64,000 nucleotides of DNA, from the NCBI RefSeq assembly GCF_900114605.1, contig NZ_FOTP01000008.1:62001-126000 (forward strand), given 5' to 3'. A program made the translations under genes and the position numbers. This DNA is from Bradyrhizobium sp. NFR13 (GTDB taxonomy: Bacteria > Pseudomonadota > Alphaproteobacteria > Rhizobiales > Xanthobacteraceae). The notes below the pieces were generated by a model, which saw only the letters and a program-made list of their open reading frames with translations, ran no database searches and had not been told where the DNA came from. This document shows positions 18,781 through 28,716 of this stretch, piece by piece; position 1 is the first letter of the stretch, and every line of letters begins with the position of its first letter.

Positions 18781-18934
18781 GACGAGTGGTGCATTCCCTG
18801 ACGACAGTGGGTAAAGATACCGCGCACTACGCACGCGGGCGAAAACGCGCGTATACATAGCGGCGAGGGTGGGGGCAAGCAACCCGGGTTCCTGGTCCCT
18901 TAGAACGCACCGAGACGGGCATTTTGGACGGTTT

Positions 18935-19402
18935 ATGGGGCGCTATATCGACGATATCCTGCAGCCGGGCGAGAAGGTGCTGTATTCCAGCAACTTGCAC
19001 TGGGTGGTCTATGTACCGGCCATCGCGGCCTGGATCGTCTCGGCGGCTTTGCTGGTCTTGACGCGTTACGCGGTCAACGAAACCCTTGTTCTGCTCTGCC
19101 TGGCATCCTCGGCCGTAGTGGCCTTCGCGGCGCTGTACTGGTCGATGAAGGGCTGGTTCCAGCGCTGGACGACCGAGACGGATGTCACCACGCTGCGGGT
19201 CGTGCACAAGGAGGGCTTCATCACGCGCAAGACGTTCGAGATCAGTATCGACAAAGTCGCGAGCGTCAGCGTCAATCAGAGCATTCTGGGACGTATCTTG
19301 AATTATGGTGACATCGCCATCGAGAACATGGGTGACGATGAAGAGGTCATCAAGATGATCGCGTCACCACTCGCATTTCGCAGCCACATCACAGCGCGAT
19401 AG
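18935..19402 (+). CDS. PH-domain membrane protein (YdbT/bPH2-like)
   Basis: 155 residues. YIDDILQPGEKVLYSSNLHW is the usual opening of this family, followed by two transmembrane helices (about 28-48 and 52-72) and a C-terminal bacterial PH domain (TDVTTLRVVHKEGFITRKTFEISIDK). Similar proteins are membrane-bound with no settled function. ATG 18935 is chosen as the family start. It is divergent from lysC and 15 bases upstream of ubiG. Confidence 0.85.
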   Translation: MGRYIDDILQPGEKVLYSSNLHWVVYVPAIAAWIVSAALLVLTRYAVNETLVLLCLASSAVVAFAALYWSMKGWFQRWTTETDVTTLRVVHKEGFITRKTFEISIDKVASVSVNQSILGRILNYGDIAIENMGDDEEVIKMIASPLAFRSHITAR

Positions 19403-19417
19403 GACAACGGCTCCACA

Positions 19418-20176
19418 ATGGCCATCCAAGCAAACTTCTCCGACGCTTCCGCATCCTCCGTCGATGCCAGCGAAGTCGCGAAATTCTCAAAGCTGTCGGA
19501 GGAATGGTGGGACCCGCGCGGCAAGATGGCGCCGCTGCACAAGATCAACCCTTTGCGCCTGACCTATATTCGCGACGCCGCCTGTCGCAAGTTCGATCGC
19601 AATGTTCGCAGCCTGAATTGCCTGAGCGGATTGCGCATGCTCGATATCGGCTGCGGGGCTGGTCTTCTGTGCGAGCCGTTCACCCGGCTTGGCGCACAGG
19701 TGATCGGCATCGATCCCTCCGCCACCAACATCGCTGCCGCCAAGCTCCATGCCGAGAAGGGTCATTTGTCCATCGACTATCGCTGCACCACTATCGAGGA
19801 CATGGACAAACGTGAGCGCTTCGACATCGTGCTGGCGATGGAAGTCGTCGAGCATGTCGTCGATGTCGGCGCTTTCCTCGATCGCTGCGCGTCGATGCTG
19901 AAGCCCGGTGGCCTGATGGTGGTGTCGACGCTGAACCGGAACTGGAAGAGCTTCGCGCTCGGTATCGTGGCCGCCGAATATGTGTTGCGCTGGCTGCCGC
20001 GCGGCACGCATCAGTGGGACAAGTTCGTCACGCCGGACGAACTCGCGCATCATCTGTCACGCAGCAAGCTGGAAATCACCGAACAGTCAGGCGTGGTCTA
20101 CAATCCGCTCGGCGATCGCTGGACGCTGTCGTCCGATATGGACGTGAACTATATGGTGGTCGCGGAAGAGGTCTAG
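19418..20176 (+). CDS. ubiG: ubiquinone biosynthesis O-methyltransferase
   Basis: 252 residues. EEWWDPRGKMAPLHKINPLRLTYI at about 28-50 is diagnostic of UbiG, followed by the SAM motif MLDIGCGAGLL and the post-II EVVEHV segment. UbiG performs both O-methylations of ubiquinone synthesis (on the 2-octaprenyl catechol and on demethylubiquinol). AGGA at 19401-19404 lies before ATG 19418. Proximity to lysC is common in this bacterial group. Confidence 0.96.
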   Translation: MAIQANFSDASASSVDASEVAKFSKLSEEWWDPRGKMAPLHKINPLRLTYIRDAACRKFDRNVRSLNCLSGLRMLDIGCGAGLLCEPFTRLGAQVIGIDPSATNIAAAKLHAEKGHLSIDYRCTTIEDMDKRERFDIVLAMEVVEHVVDVGAFLDRCASMLKPGGLMVVSTLNRNWKSFALGIVAAEYVLRWLPRGTHQWDKFVTPDELAHHLSRSKLEITEQSGVVYNPLGDRWTLSSDMDVNYMVVAEEV

Positions 20177-20212
20177 CGTTTCAGTTCTGCTCGCTTCTGC
20201 CCCGACAGGTCG

Positions 20213-21046
20213 TCAAACCCCGTTGAGAATAATCACCGTCGGCACCTTGGGCAGTGCATTGAGCGATATTGTCAGCGTTTGAGCGCTGCGTTGGTCGATC
20301 TCGAACTGTTTCCCGATCTTTGTCATGAAGTCGCTGAGCGGTGTCATGAAGCGATGCATGGGCAGCACCACCGAGGCCCGCAGCCGCTTAGTGATCTCGG
20401 ATACGCCATCGAGGGACATTGTGTAGCTGCCATCGATCGGCACCATCACGATGTCGAGGCGGCCGATCGCGGCGAAGTGGCTTTCGTCGAGCTTGTGATG
20501 CAGATGGCCGAGATGGCCGATGCACAGTCCGGCAACCTCGAAGATGAAGATCGAATTGCCATCCTTCACCATCTCGCCGCTCGCGTCATCGCCATAGTAA
20601 CGGCGGATGTCCGTCGTGACGTTGCGGATCAGCACGTCGCCCACGCGCTCATGGATCTGCGCCGGCTGTCCATCCTCGCTCCACCCATGCAATACCGTCT
20701 TGATGCGCGGATCGGGGTACAGCGTGTAATGGGTGCTGTGCGCCCGGTTCATCGTCACCACGTCCGGGATGCGATCGAGCTTGTAAACACCATTGTAGTC
20801 GGTGGCGATGGTCACGCCACCGGGAGTGTCAATGTAATAGGTGGAGTGTCCGGCATAGGTGATAGCGACCTCGTCAGTCTTCGCCGCAGTCCGGCGCAAG
20901 CTGACCGGAATTGCGAGTGGTGGCCGTGTGGCCATTGCCAGACACTCACTGCCGCGCGGGGCATTTTGCGCGAGTGCCGGGGTAATAAGCCAACTCATTA
21001 CCCAACAAGTCAGGGCAGCGAGGACGGCAGGCAGAAATCGCAGCAT
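20213..21046 (-). CDS. secreted metallo-beta-lactamase-fold protein with altered metal motif
   Basis: 277 residues. ATG 21046 gives a signal peptide ending near ALA-QNA (residue 26). The fold is recognisable: AITYAGHSTYYIDTPGGVTIATDYNG, then a region where active enzymes carry HxHxDH, a Leu-Gly-His segment (CIGHLGHLHHKL, 176-187), PIDG at 203-206 and LPMHRF at 229-233. The motif here reads RAHSTH (101-106), so the first His and the Asp are replaced. It resembles UlaG/YtnP-like hydrolases. It may bind one metal or use other ligands; activity cannot be predicted. Convergent with ubiG. Confidence 0.75.
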   Translation of the reverse strand: MLRFLPAVLAALTCWVMSWLITPALAQNAPRGSECLAMATRPPLAIPVSLRRTAAKTDEVAITYAGHSTYYIDTPGGVTIATDYNGVYKLDRIPDVVTMNRAHSTHYTLYPDPRIKTVLHGWSEDGQPAQIHERVGDVLIRNVTTDIRRYYGDDASGEMVKDGNSIFIFEVAGLCIGHLGHLHHKLDESHFAAIGRLDIVMVPIDGSYTMSLDGVSEITKRLRASVVLPMHRFMTPLSDFMTKIGKQFEIDQRSAQTLTISLNALPKVPTVIILNGV

Positions 21047-21259
21047 GATCCGGCAGCCTCCGAATGCGCTTTGCTTCAATGTATCGCCAAAAGCGGGCGC
21101 TGCAATGCTGGTTGTGGCGCCGGACACTGCCCAAGATCGCGGCGCATCGCGCGAGGCGGATGCTCGGGTGCCGCCATGGAACAGTCGCTATGCTGCGGGG
21201 ATTGACACGTTGCCGCAGGTAAGATGGTTGGGTAGGTCTTGTGATCACTACCGCGAGCA

Positions 21260-22189
21260 TTGCAGTTGTCATCCGCTTCAGTCCAGCCCTGGGAATTCGT
21301 CAGCCGCGATGATCGTTTCGCAGCGTCGCAATCGGGCTGGGTATTTGGCGCGGCGATGCTGCTGCTGACGCGGCCGCTCGATGCGGCGATTGCCGAGATC
21401 CTTCAAGCCATAGGTGCGGACGCCGAAGCAGATCGCGCATGGATGTTCGAATACGATGCCGACCATCTGCGCTTTCGCAACACCCATGAGTGGAGTCGCG
21501 GCGGGGTCGGATCATTTGTGCAGGATTTGCAGCATGTGCCGGTCACTATGATCGGCTGGCTGCATCAACGGCTGGTCCTGGGGCAGGCTGTGATGGTCAA
21601 TGACATCGAGGCACTGCCACGCAGTGCCGGTGCGTTGCGCGCTGAGTTTATCCGGCAGAACAACAAAAGCGTGCTCAGTGTGCCGGTGTTTCATGACGGC
21701 AGGCTTGTCGCCTGCATCGGTTTCGATGCGGTCGCAGCATCGCGGCGGTGGTCGGATGAAATCGGTGATCTGTTTCGTTGTGCAGATCTCATCGCGGCGG
21801 CGCGTTATGGCCGGTCGCCGATCGCCTCTGCTGGGGGAGATTCGCAGGCTGCATATCCTGCGCTGATCTATCTACGCCGCCCGCATGGCATTCTCGGCAC
21901 GCCATTGACCGAAATCGTCGGCCTGCGCTCGTCGAAAGACTATACCGAGGTGTGGTTGATGGATGGCGCGATGGTGCTCGATCCAAGGCCGCTGACCCAG
22001 TGGCTGGGCCTGATTCCGCCGGGTTGGTTCGTGCGCATTCATCGCACGGCCGTCGTCAATCATCAGTTTGTGCGCGAGGTCGTGCGCCGGTCGAGCGGGG
22101 CTTGGCAATTGCGCGTTCATGATTATGAAGATCATTGGCCGGTGTCTCGCGCCGGCCGAGCTGAGTTGCGTGCGCGCCTTGGTGTTTGA
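21260..22189 (+). CDS. GAF-LytTR transcriptional regulator
   Basis: 309 residues. Residues ~35-185 form a GAF-like sensor domain (AWMFEYDADHLRFRNTHEW, SVLSVPVFHDGRLVACIGFD). Residues ~205-309 are a LytTR DNA-binding domain (EIVGLRSSKDYTEVWL, FVRIHRTAVVNHQFV, VSRAGRAELRARLG). The frame's only start before the GAF domain is TTG 21260; ATG 21356 would cut into it. LytTR regulators control surface, toxin and adhesion genes in many bacteria. The next gene is a large autotransporter on the same strand 230 bases downstream, a plausible target. No receiver domain or kinase partner is present, so the GAF domain probably senses directly. Confidence 0.8.
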   Translation: MQLSSASVQPWEFVSRDDRFAASQSGWVFGAAMLLLTRPLDAAIAEILQAIGADAEADRAWMFEYDADHLRFRNTHEWSRGGVGSFVQDLQHVPVTMIGWLHQRLVLGQAVMVNDIEALPRSAGALRAEFIRQNNKSVLSVPVFHDGRLVACIGFDAVAASRRWSDEIGDLFRCADLIAAARYGRSPIASAGGDSQAAYPALIYLRRPHGILGTPLTEIVGLRSSKDYTEVWLMDGAMVLDPRPLTQWLGLIPPGWFVRIHRTAVVNHQFVREVVRRSSGAWQLRVHDYEDHWPVSRAGRAELRARLGV

Positions 22190-22419
22190 ACTACACGACG
22201 TGAGACGAATGTGAGCGCGTTGACGACTCACGTTTTCGCGCTCGGACTTCCATCAATTCCCTGCTGATCATGACTTAATAAATAGTTATCGGCGTCAGCG
22301 CGTTGAGTGTTTTAGGCCTCGTATGTTGCTGCGTTTCAACACGCGAAAATCCTGCAGGGCATTCGTCGAACCTGTAAGTCGGTTCGTCGATCTTTGATTG
22401 CGACTCATCATGCGATCGC
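22190..22419 (+). promoter_or_regulatory. leader of the autotransporter gene with repeated AGCGCGTTGA
   Basis: 230 bases between the LytTR gene and the autotransporter. AGCGCGTTGA occurs at 22214-22223 and again at 22297-22306, 83 bases apart on the same strand. LytTR proteins bind repeated ~9-bp sites containing GTT, so these are candidate sites. GAGCGCG (22213-22219) and CGCGCTC (22237-22243) could also form a terminator-like stem after the LytTR gene. Confidence 0.35.
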
Positions 22420-25400
22420 GTGTCTCATGGAGCTCACTCGCGTCGATCTGCGAGCTGGAGTTGGATAGTGAAGCTCCCAGTATTTTTAGTCGTCGGCGCA
22501 GCGCGCCGTAGTGGCTCGGGCAAGAGCAGTGGCACCGGCGTGCGCCCCGCTAATACGTTGATGTCGTCGACGGCTATGACGCTTTCGTTTGCTGGCCTGC
22601 TGCTGGTTGTTGCGGCTATTGCCTCGTCGCAAGCGGTTCACGCTCAGTCCTCTGGACTTGGCGGCACCGGCGGCGCTCACTCCACCAGCGATCCGAAGGC
22701 TGGCGGGGCAGGCGGTGTGATCGACCCGGCCAATGGCGGTGGCGGCGGTGGCGGCGGCGGCAGGGATGCCGACAACACGCATCCGAAAGACGCCAACCTC
22801 GGCAACGGCGGCAAGGGTGGCAGCGGTGCGCATGCCAAAGGCGGGGGACTGGGTGGCCTGGGAGGGGCTCCGGGGTTCATTGGCTCGCAACTCGTGGGCG
22901 GCGAAATCCAGGGCCAGGCCGGACAATACGGATGGTTTCCCGAGAAGGGCAAAGGCGCGGATGGAACCAACTGGTTTCACGGAATGGGTCATGACGGTGG
23001 CAGTGGCGGCGGTGGAGGTGGCGGCGGCACCGGCGCGATCTTCAGCGGGTCATTCGTTCCTGGCAATCAGTTCATTGCAGGCGGCAGAGGTGGCTACGGC
23101 AGCGTTGGCGCCGGTGGTGGGGATGGCGTGCTGGCGTTTTATGGCACCTTCATGGAGCCCGGTTACGGCGGTGGTGGCGGAGGAGGCGGAGGTGGCGGTG
23201 GCGGCGGCATAGGTCTCTTCTCGAGCGGAGACACTTTGGAAACGCTGGCACCGATGATCAGGGGAGGTCTCGGCGGTTGGGGCGGCGCTGGCGGCGGTGG
23301 AGGCACTGGCGCCCCCGATGCTATCGGCAACTATTGTCCCGGCGGACAGCCGCCCTGCATCACCACTGCGACCGACGGCGGCATCGGAGGCGATGGCGGC
23401 AGTGGCGGCAATGGTGGCAACGGCGGCGCCGGCATCGTCGTCTCTCGCGCGCGCATGACGGTTATCGAGGGCGGTGCATCGGTGCTCGGCGGAGCCGCGG
23501 GCGGCGGTGGCGCCGGGGGATCGGGCGGCCAGGGCGTTTCCGGCGGCAATGGTGGCAATGGCGGTGCCGGTGGCAACGGCGGCAATGGCGTCGTGATGGC
23601 GACTCCCGGCACCATACGCGTCGACCGCGGCGGACTGGTGCAAGGCGGAGATGCCGGGATCGGCGGTGCCGCTGGCCCGGGCGGCGGCGGATGGGAGCTG
23701 GGTAATGGAAGCAGCGGTCACGCCGGCGCAAATGGATCGGGGGGAGCTGGCATCTTCGGGCAGAGTGCCGGCATAACGGTCGTTTCGGCCGGGACGATCG
23801 AGGGCGGGCGCAATGTCGATGGATCGCACGCTGCGGCGATTCTATTCACGGGTGGTGGCAACAGGCTCGAACTATGGTCCGGTTCGAACATTACCGGCGA
23901 TGTCGTCGTTGGTCTGGATGCGAGCAATCCCAATATCTTTGCGTTGGGTGGCTCTCAGGACGGAACTTTTGATCTCTCCGCACTCGGCACGAAGTATCGC
24001 GGCTTCTCGGCACTGGAAAAAAATGGCGACGCCGTCTGGACGCTTGCGGGAACATCGACGTCTTTCGATGGCGATCTACGTGCCAATGCCGGCACACTGG
24101 CTTTCGCCAGTGGTGCCAGGCTAACGACGGCCAATGGGTATGTCGGTTATGACAGCGGCACTGATGCCAATGTCACCGTCGCGGGCACCGGCGCATCGTG
24201 GCTCAATACCAATTTGTTTGTCGGCTATCATGGCAATGGTTCTTTGCTGATTGCGGATGGCATGCATGTAACTGCAGCCACCGTTTCGATCGGCCATGAT
24301 GCGACCTATGTCTCGCATGGTGCTGTGAAGGTCGATGGTGCGGGATCGGTTCTCGATGCCCAGACCTTGAAGGTCGGGGCAGCGTCTGTCGGTTCGCTCA
24401 CGGTAAGCAACGGGGGCACTGCGAAGGCGCGTACGATTCAGATCGGCGCCCTCGGCGTTAGCGGCACATTGAGTATCGGCGCCGAGGCGGGCTCGGCGGC
24501 TCTGGCGCCCGGTTTGGTGACAGGTCTGATTGACCTCGCGCAAAGTGGCGCGCTCAATTTCAACCATACGAGCAGCGATTATCTCTTTAACAATCTGATC
24601 ACCGGCAATGGTGCGATCAATGCACTCGCCGGAACCACGATCCTTTCCGGTCGGAGTGCCGCTTTCACGGGCACCACGGAAATCCTGAACGCAACGCTGG
24701 GCGTGACCGGACAACTCGGCGGCACCGTCACGGTGGATCACGGCGGCAGACTGATCGGAAACGGATCGGTGGGCAGCACGACGGTCTTGAACGGCGGCAA
24801 GCTGGCGCCTGACGGAACCGGCCACCTGACTGTGAACGGCAATCTGTCGATGCTTGCGGGTAGCAATTTCGATTTCAATCTCGGCCATTTCTCCGGCGCC
24901 GCGTCGTCGACCTCGACCTCGGTTTGGGTCAATGGCGATGTCGCGCTCAACAATGTGACGTTCAATATCAGTGCCACCGGCGAGCCACCCGTCGGCTATT
25001 ACCGCATGATCAATTATTCCGGCGGTGCGTCGATCTCCGGTCTGACTATGGGTGCCATCCCGCCGATCTCGGGGCTGTTTCCTGTCACTTATGCGATCGA
25101 CAGTTCGCGTGTGCATGTCGTCGATCTCGTCGCGTCCCCGAACGGCACTGACATTCTTCAACGCTGGGATGATGCGTCGAGCGGCACGACTGGCGGCAGC
25201 GGGACATGGAATGCGACCAACAACAACTGGTTCGACTTCGGCGGTGTCGCCAATACGCAGTGGGGCTCCATCTATGGCGTGTTTAGCGGGCCCGGTGGAA
25301 CGGTTACAGTAAACGGGTCGCAGAAGTTTTATGGACTGCAATTTGTCAGCGGTGTCTACGATCTCACGCAGGGAACCGGCGAGTTGCGGCCAACGTCGCT

Positions 25401-28400
25401 CGGTGGTACGGACGGCATTGGTGAGCTGCGTGTCCTGTCAGGCGAGAACGCGACCATTTCGGCACCGATTGTCGGCTCCGGCGGCATCAACAAGACTGGT
25501 GGCGGCACGCTCGTGCTCGCCGGTGCCAACGCCTATACCGGAGGCACCACGATCAGTGGTGGCACGCTGCAGATTTCGTCGAATGCAAACCTTGGCGCCG
25601 CCACGGGTGGTCTGACGTTCGACAACGGCATCCTCCACACGACGGCCAATATCAATTCGGCACGCAATGTGTCGCTGCTCGGGATCGGCGAAATCGATAC
25701 CGACGCGGCAACCGCGCTGGTGCTGACTGGCACGGTATCCGGCGCCGGCAGTCTCATCAAGACGGGCGATGGCGCACTGGTCCTCACGAATATCAATAGC
25801 TGGACCGGCGGCACCGTGCTTGAGGCCGGCACGCTGCAGCTCGGCACCTTCGGTGCGTTGCCCAATGGTAGCGATGTCATCGTCTATGGCGGCAAGCTCG
25901 ATCTTAACGGCTACAATGCCACGACGAATTCCTTGGTCGGTTTCGGCGGCGAGATCGCGCTTGCGAGCGCGCAACTGACGCTCAACCAGGCCGCCGACAC
26001 GGTCATTGCAAGCACGATTACAGGCGTTGGCGGCAGTCTCGTGAAAACGGGCAGCGGCACGCTGCTGTTGTCCGGAACGAATACATATACGGGTGGTACG
26101 ACAATCTCGGGCGGGACCATTGCCATATTGGCAGATGCTAATCTCGGCGCGGGCGCGCTTGCTTTGTCCGGTGGCAGGCTGCTGACGCTGGCCGACATAA
26201 CATCCACGCGCAGCATCTTGCTCGCGGGCAGTTCGGCGATCGAGACGCTGTTCGGGACGACATACTCGACCACCGGCAACGTCGCGGGCACTGGTACTCT
26301 GATTAAGGACGGCTGGGGCACCCTGCTTCTCGCTGGCAACAACAATTATAGCGGTGGGACGACGGTCGCGGCCGGTATGCTGCAGATCGGCAATGGCGGC
26401 ACGTCGGGCACACTGACGGGCAATGTCGCGAACAATGGCGTGTTGGCCGTCAACCGCTCCAACACTCTCTCCTACAATGATGTCATTTCCGGCACGGGTT
26501 CATTCGTCCAGATGGGCGCAGGCCTTACCGCGCTTCAGAACGACAACACCTATACGGGTGGCACGTTGATTAGCGCGGGTACTCTGCAACTTGGCGCTGG
26601 CGGTGCCGCTGGCTCGATTGTTGGTGATGTACTCAACAACGGGACATTCCAGATTTTCCGTTCAGATATTTACACGTTTGGCGGCACGATCTCTGGCAGC
26701 GGCGTGTTCCGGCAGGTCGGCGCCGGCACCACGATCCTCACCGGCGAGAACACCTATGGTGGTGGCTCTGTCATTACGAACGGTACCCTGCAGATCGGCA
26801 ATGGCGGCCTGACCGGCTCGATCACGGGCAATATCATCAACAATGGCGCTCTGGTTGCCAATCGCGAGGGACTGCTTACGCTCGCAGGCGCCATCTCGGG
26901 CAGCGGCACGTTTACGCAGGCTGGTAACGGCTCCGCGCGCCTTGATGGTTTCAACACCTATACGGGCGCCACCGACGTCAAGGCCGGTACGCTCCGCGTC
27001 AACGGCTCCATCGCCGCATCATCGTTGGTCACCGTCGAGCGCGGCGCGACCCTCGGCGGCAACGGCGTCGTCAGCACGACGCAGATTGCCGATGGTGGTA
27101 CGCTGTCGCCCGGCAATTCGGTCGGGCTGCTGTCGGTACAAGGCGATCTGACGTTTGCCGCGGCTTCGAGCTACATGGTCGAAGTATCTGGCTTGGCGGC
27201 GGACCGGACCAATGTCACGGGCACGGCAACGCTCAACAACGCCAGCGTTCGCGTCAGCTTCGATCCTGCGTCCTATGTCCGCGAACGCTACACCATTCTG
27301 AACGCCGCAGGCGGCATTGCAGGCACGTTCAGCCGGAATATCGTCAGCGACGAGCCGCCCTCATTCATCACGACGCTGAGCTACGATGCTCAAAACGTCT
27401 ATCTCAATGTCGATCTGAAGCTGACCGGCCTCAACATCAACCAGAACAATATCGCTTCGTCGCTGAACACTTATTTCGGCGCCCATGGCGGCATTCCCTA
27501 CGCGTTCGGCGCGATGGCGCCCGAAGATCTGACGCAGTCATCGGGCGAACTCTCGACCGGCGTACAGCAGAACACCGTACAGGCCATGACGCAGTTCATG
27601 GGTGTGTTGACAGATCCCTTCATAGCCAATCGCGGCCTCGCAGCAGCAGGCACAGTATCAAACGCCTTCGCATCGGCCGATCGTTCGACGGCGTCGTGGC
27701 GGGACGCCTACGGTGCGATCGCCAAAGCGCCACCTGCAGTGGCGAGTTTTGAATCGCGCTGGAACGTCTGGGGCGCGGGCTTCGGTGGTGGTCAGGCGAC
27801 TGACGGTAATACACTCGTCGGTTCGCATAACAGCAGCAGCCGGATCGGGGGTGTTGCCGTCGGTGCCGATACCTGGCTGTCGCCGCGGACGCTTGTCGGC
27901 TTCGCCGTGGCGGGCGGCGGTACCAGTTTCGGTTTGTCGGATAATCTCGGTTCAGGTCATTCGGACCTGTTCCAGATAGGTGGCTTCATTCGCCATCACC
28001 AAGGCCCCGCTTATATCACAGCTGCGCTCGCTTACGGGTGGCAGAACATCACCACCGAGCGGCTGGTGACCATCGTCGATGCCGACCGGCTGCGCGCGAA
28101 CTTCACCGCGCATGCTTTCTCGGCGCGCGCCGAAGTCGGCCATCGCAGCGTGCTGCCGTGGCTTGGCGGTGTCGGCGTGACGCCGTATGCGGCCGGGCAG
28201 GTCACGAGTATCGACCTGCCGGCTTATGCAGAGACGCTCGTCTCCGGCGGCAATGATTTCGCGCTCAGTTACACCGGACGCAACGTCACTGCCACGCGTA
28301 GCGAACTCGGTCTCCGCACCGACAAATCCTTCGTTCTCGATGATGTGCTGCTCACGCTTCGTGGCCGAACGGCGTGGGCGCATGATTTCAATCGCGACCG

Positions 28401-28605
28401 CGTCGCGCAGGCCTCGTTCCAGTCGCTGCCTGGCGCGAGCTTCGTGGTCAACGGCGCGGCGATGGCACCCGACGCGGCGCTAACCAGCGCGAGTGCGGAA
28501 ATCTTGCTCGGCAGCGGGTTGTCGGTCGCGGCGACATATGAGGGCGAGTTCTCCAACCTCACCCGCAGCCATGCCGGCAAGGGCGTCGCTCGCTTCGTTT
28601 GGTAA
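22420..28605 (+). CDS. giant glycine-rich autotransporter (type Va)
   Basis: 2061 residues from GTG 22420; GTG 22468 and ATG 22561 are alternatives. A hydrophobic segment at 16-28 and a classical signal core ending VHA-QSS (cleavage near 75) resemble an extended signal peptide. Residues ~80-465 are extremely Gly-rich, with runs of up to 13 Gly. Residues ~570-690 carry T5SS/PEP-CTERM-type repeats (VGxxGxGSLxIxxG). Residues ~1005-1560 hold seven autotransporter strand repeats of GGTTISxGTLQI type. From ~1779 a 12-strand beta-barrel begins (WNVWGAGFGGGQ) and ends in ARFVW, with the aromatic terminus used for BAM-dependent insertion. Likely a surface adhesin or biofilm factor. Confidence 0.93.
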   Translation: MSHGAHSRRSASWSWIVKLPVFLVVGAARRSGSGKSSGTGVRPANTLMSSTAMTLSFAGLLLVVAAIASSQAVHAQSSGLGGTGGAHSTSDPKAGGAGGVIDPANGGGGGGGGGRDADNTHPKDANLGNGGKGGSGAHAKGGGLGGLGGAPGFIGSQLVGGEIQGQAGQYGWFPEKGKGADGTNWFHGMGHDGGSGGGGGGGGTGAIFSGSFVPGNQFIAGGRGGYGSVGAGGGDGVLAFYGTFMEPGYGGGGGGGGGGGGGGIGLFSSGDTLETLAPMIRGGLGGWGGAGGGGGTGAPDAIGNYCPGGQPPCITTATDGGIGGDGGSGGNGGNGGAGIVVSRARMTVIEGGASVLGGAAGGGGAGGSGGQGVSGGNGGNGGAGGNGGNGVVMATPGTIRVDRGGLVQGGDAGIGGAAGPGGGGWELGNGSSGHAGANGSGGAGIFGQSAGITVVSAGTIEGGRNVDGSHAAAILFTGGGNRLELWSGSNITGDVVVGLDASNPNIFALGGSQDGTFDLSALGTKYRGFSALEKNGDAVWTLAGTSTSFDGDLRANAGTLAFASGARLTTANGYVGYDSGTDANVTVAGTGASWLNTNLFVGYHGNGSLLIADGMHVTAATVSIGHDATYVSHGAVKVDGAGSVLDAQTLKVGAASVGSLTVSNGGTAKARTIQIGALGVSGTLSIGAEAGSAALAPGLVTGLIDLAQSGALNFNHTSSDYLFNNLITGNGAINALAGTTILSGRSAAFTGTTEILNATLGVTGQLGGTVTVDHGGRLIGNGSVGSTTVLNGGKLAPDGTGHLTVNGNLSMLAGSNFDFNLGHFSGAASSTSTSVWVNGDVALNNVTFNISATGEPPVGYYRMINYSGGASISGLTMGAIPPISGLFPVTYAIDSSRVHVVDLVASPNGTDILQRWDDASSGTTGGSGTWNATNNNWFDFGGVANTQWGSIYGVFSGPGGTVTVNGSQKFYGLQFVSGVYDLTQGTGELRPTSLGGTDGIGELRVLSGENATISAPIVGSGGINKTGGGTLVLAGANAYTGGTTISGGTLQISSNANLGAATGGLTFDNGILHTTANINSARNVSLLGIGEIDTDAATALVLTGTVSGAGSLIKTGDGALVLTNINSWTGGTVLEAGTLQLGTFGALPNGSDVIVYGGKLDLNGYNATTNSLVGFGGEIALASAQLTLNQAADTVIASTITGVGGSLVKTGSGTLLLSGTNTYTGGTTISGGTIAILADANLGAGALALSGGRLLTLADITSTRSILLAGSSAIETLFGTTYSTTGNVAGTGTLIKDGWGTLLLAGNNNYSGGTTVAAGMLQIGNGGTSGTLTGNVANNGVLAVNRSNTLSYNDVISGTGSFVQMGAGLTALQNDNTYTGGTLISAGTLQLGAGGAAGSIVGDVLNNGTFQIFRSDIYTFGGTISGSGVFRQVGAGTTILTGENTYGGGSVITNGTLQIGNGGLTGSITGNIINNGALVANREGLLTLAGAISGSGTFTQAGNGSARLDGFNTYTGATDVKAGTLRVNGSIAASSLVTVERGATLGGNGVVSTTQIADGGTLSPGNSVGLLSVQGDLTFAAASSYMVEVSGLAADRTNVTGTATLNNASVRVSFDPASYVRERYTILNAAGGIAGTFSRNIVSDEPPSFITTLSYDAQNVYLNVDLKLTGLNINQNNIASSLNTYFGAHGGIPYAFGAMAPEDLTQSSGELSTGVQQNTVQAMTQFMGVLTDPFIANRGLAAAGTVSNAFASADRSTASWRDAYGAIAKAPPAVASFESRWNVWGAGFGGGQATDGNTLVGSHNSSSRIGGVAVGADTWLSPRTLVGFAVAGGGTSFGLSDNLGSGHSDLFQIGGFIRHHQGPAYITAALAYGWQNITTERLVTIVDADRLRANFTAHAFSARAEVGHRSVLPWLGGVGVTPYAAGQVTSIDLPAYAETLVSGGNDFALSYTGRNVTATRSELGLRTDKSFVLDDVLLTLRGRTAWAHDFNRDRVAQASFQSLPGASFVVNGAAMAPDAALTSASAEILLGSGLSVAATYEGEFSNLTRSHAGKGVARFVW

Positions 28606-28716
28606 GCGAGCTCTGAGGCGGTCGTGATCGCATCGCAGGCATGGGCATAGGCCGCTTGACCCTGCGGCGTTGCGCGGTCAGGTTCCGCGCCATCTCACGC
28701 GGACCCATCCTGCCTC

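Noticed and set aside
23165-23215. Glycine codon runs considered as a CRISPR-like or minisatellite array
   Set aside because: Repeats are irregular GGC/GGT codons within one long open frame, without spacers.
24121-25341. 406-codon minus-strand frame inside the autotransporter gene
   Set aside because: Antisense of repetitive Gly/Thr-rich coding sequence; no domain.
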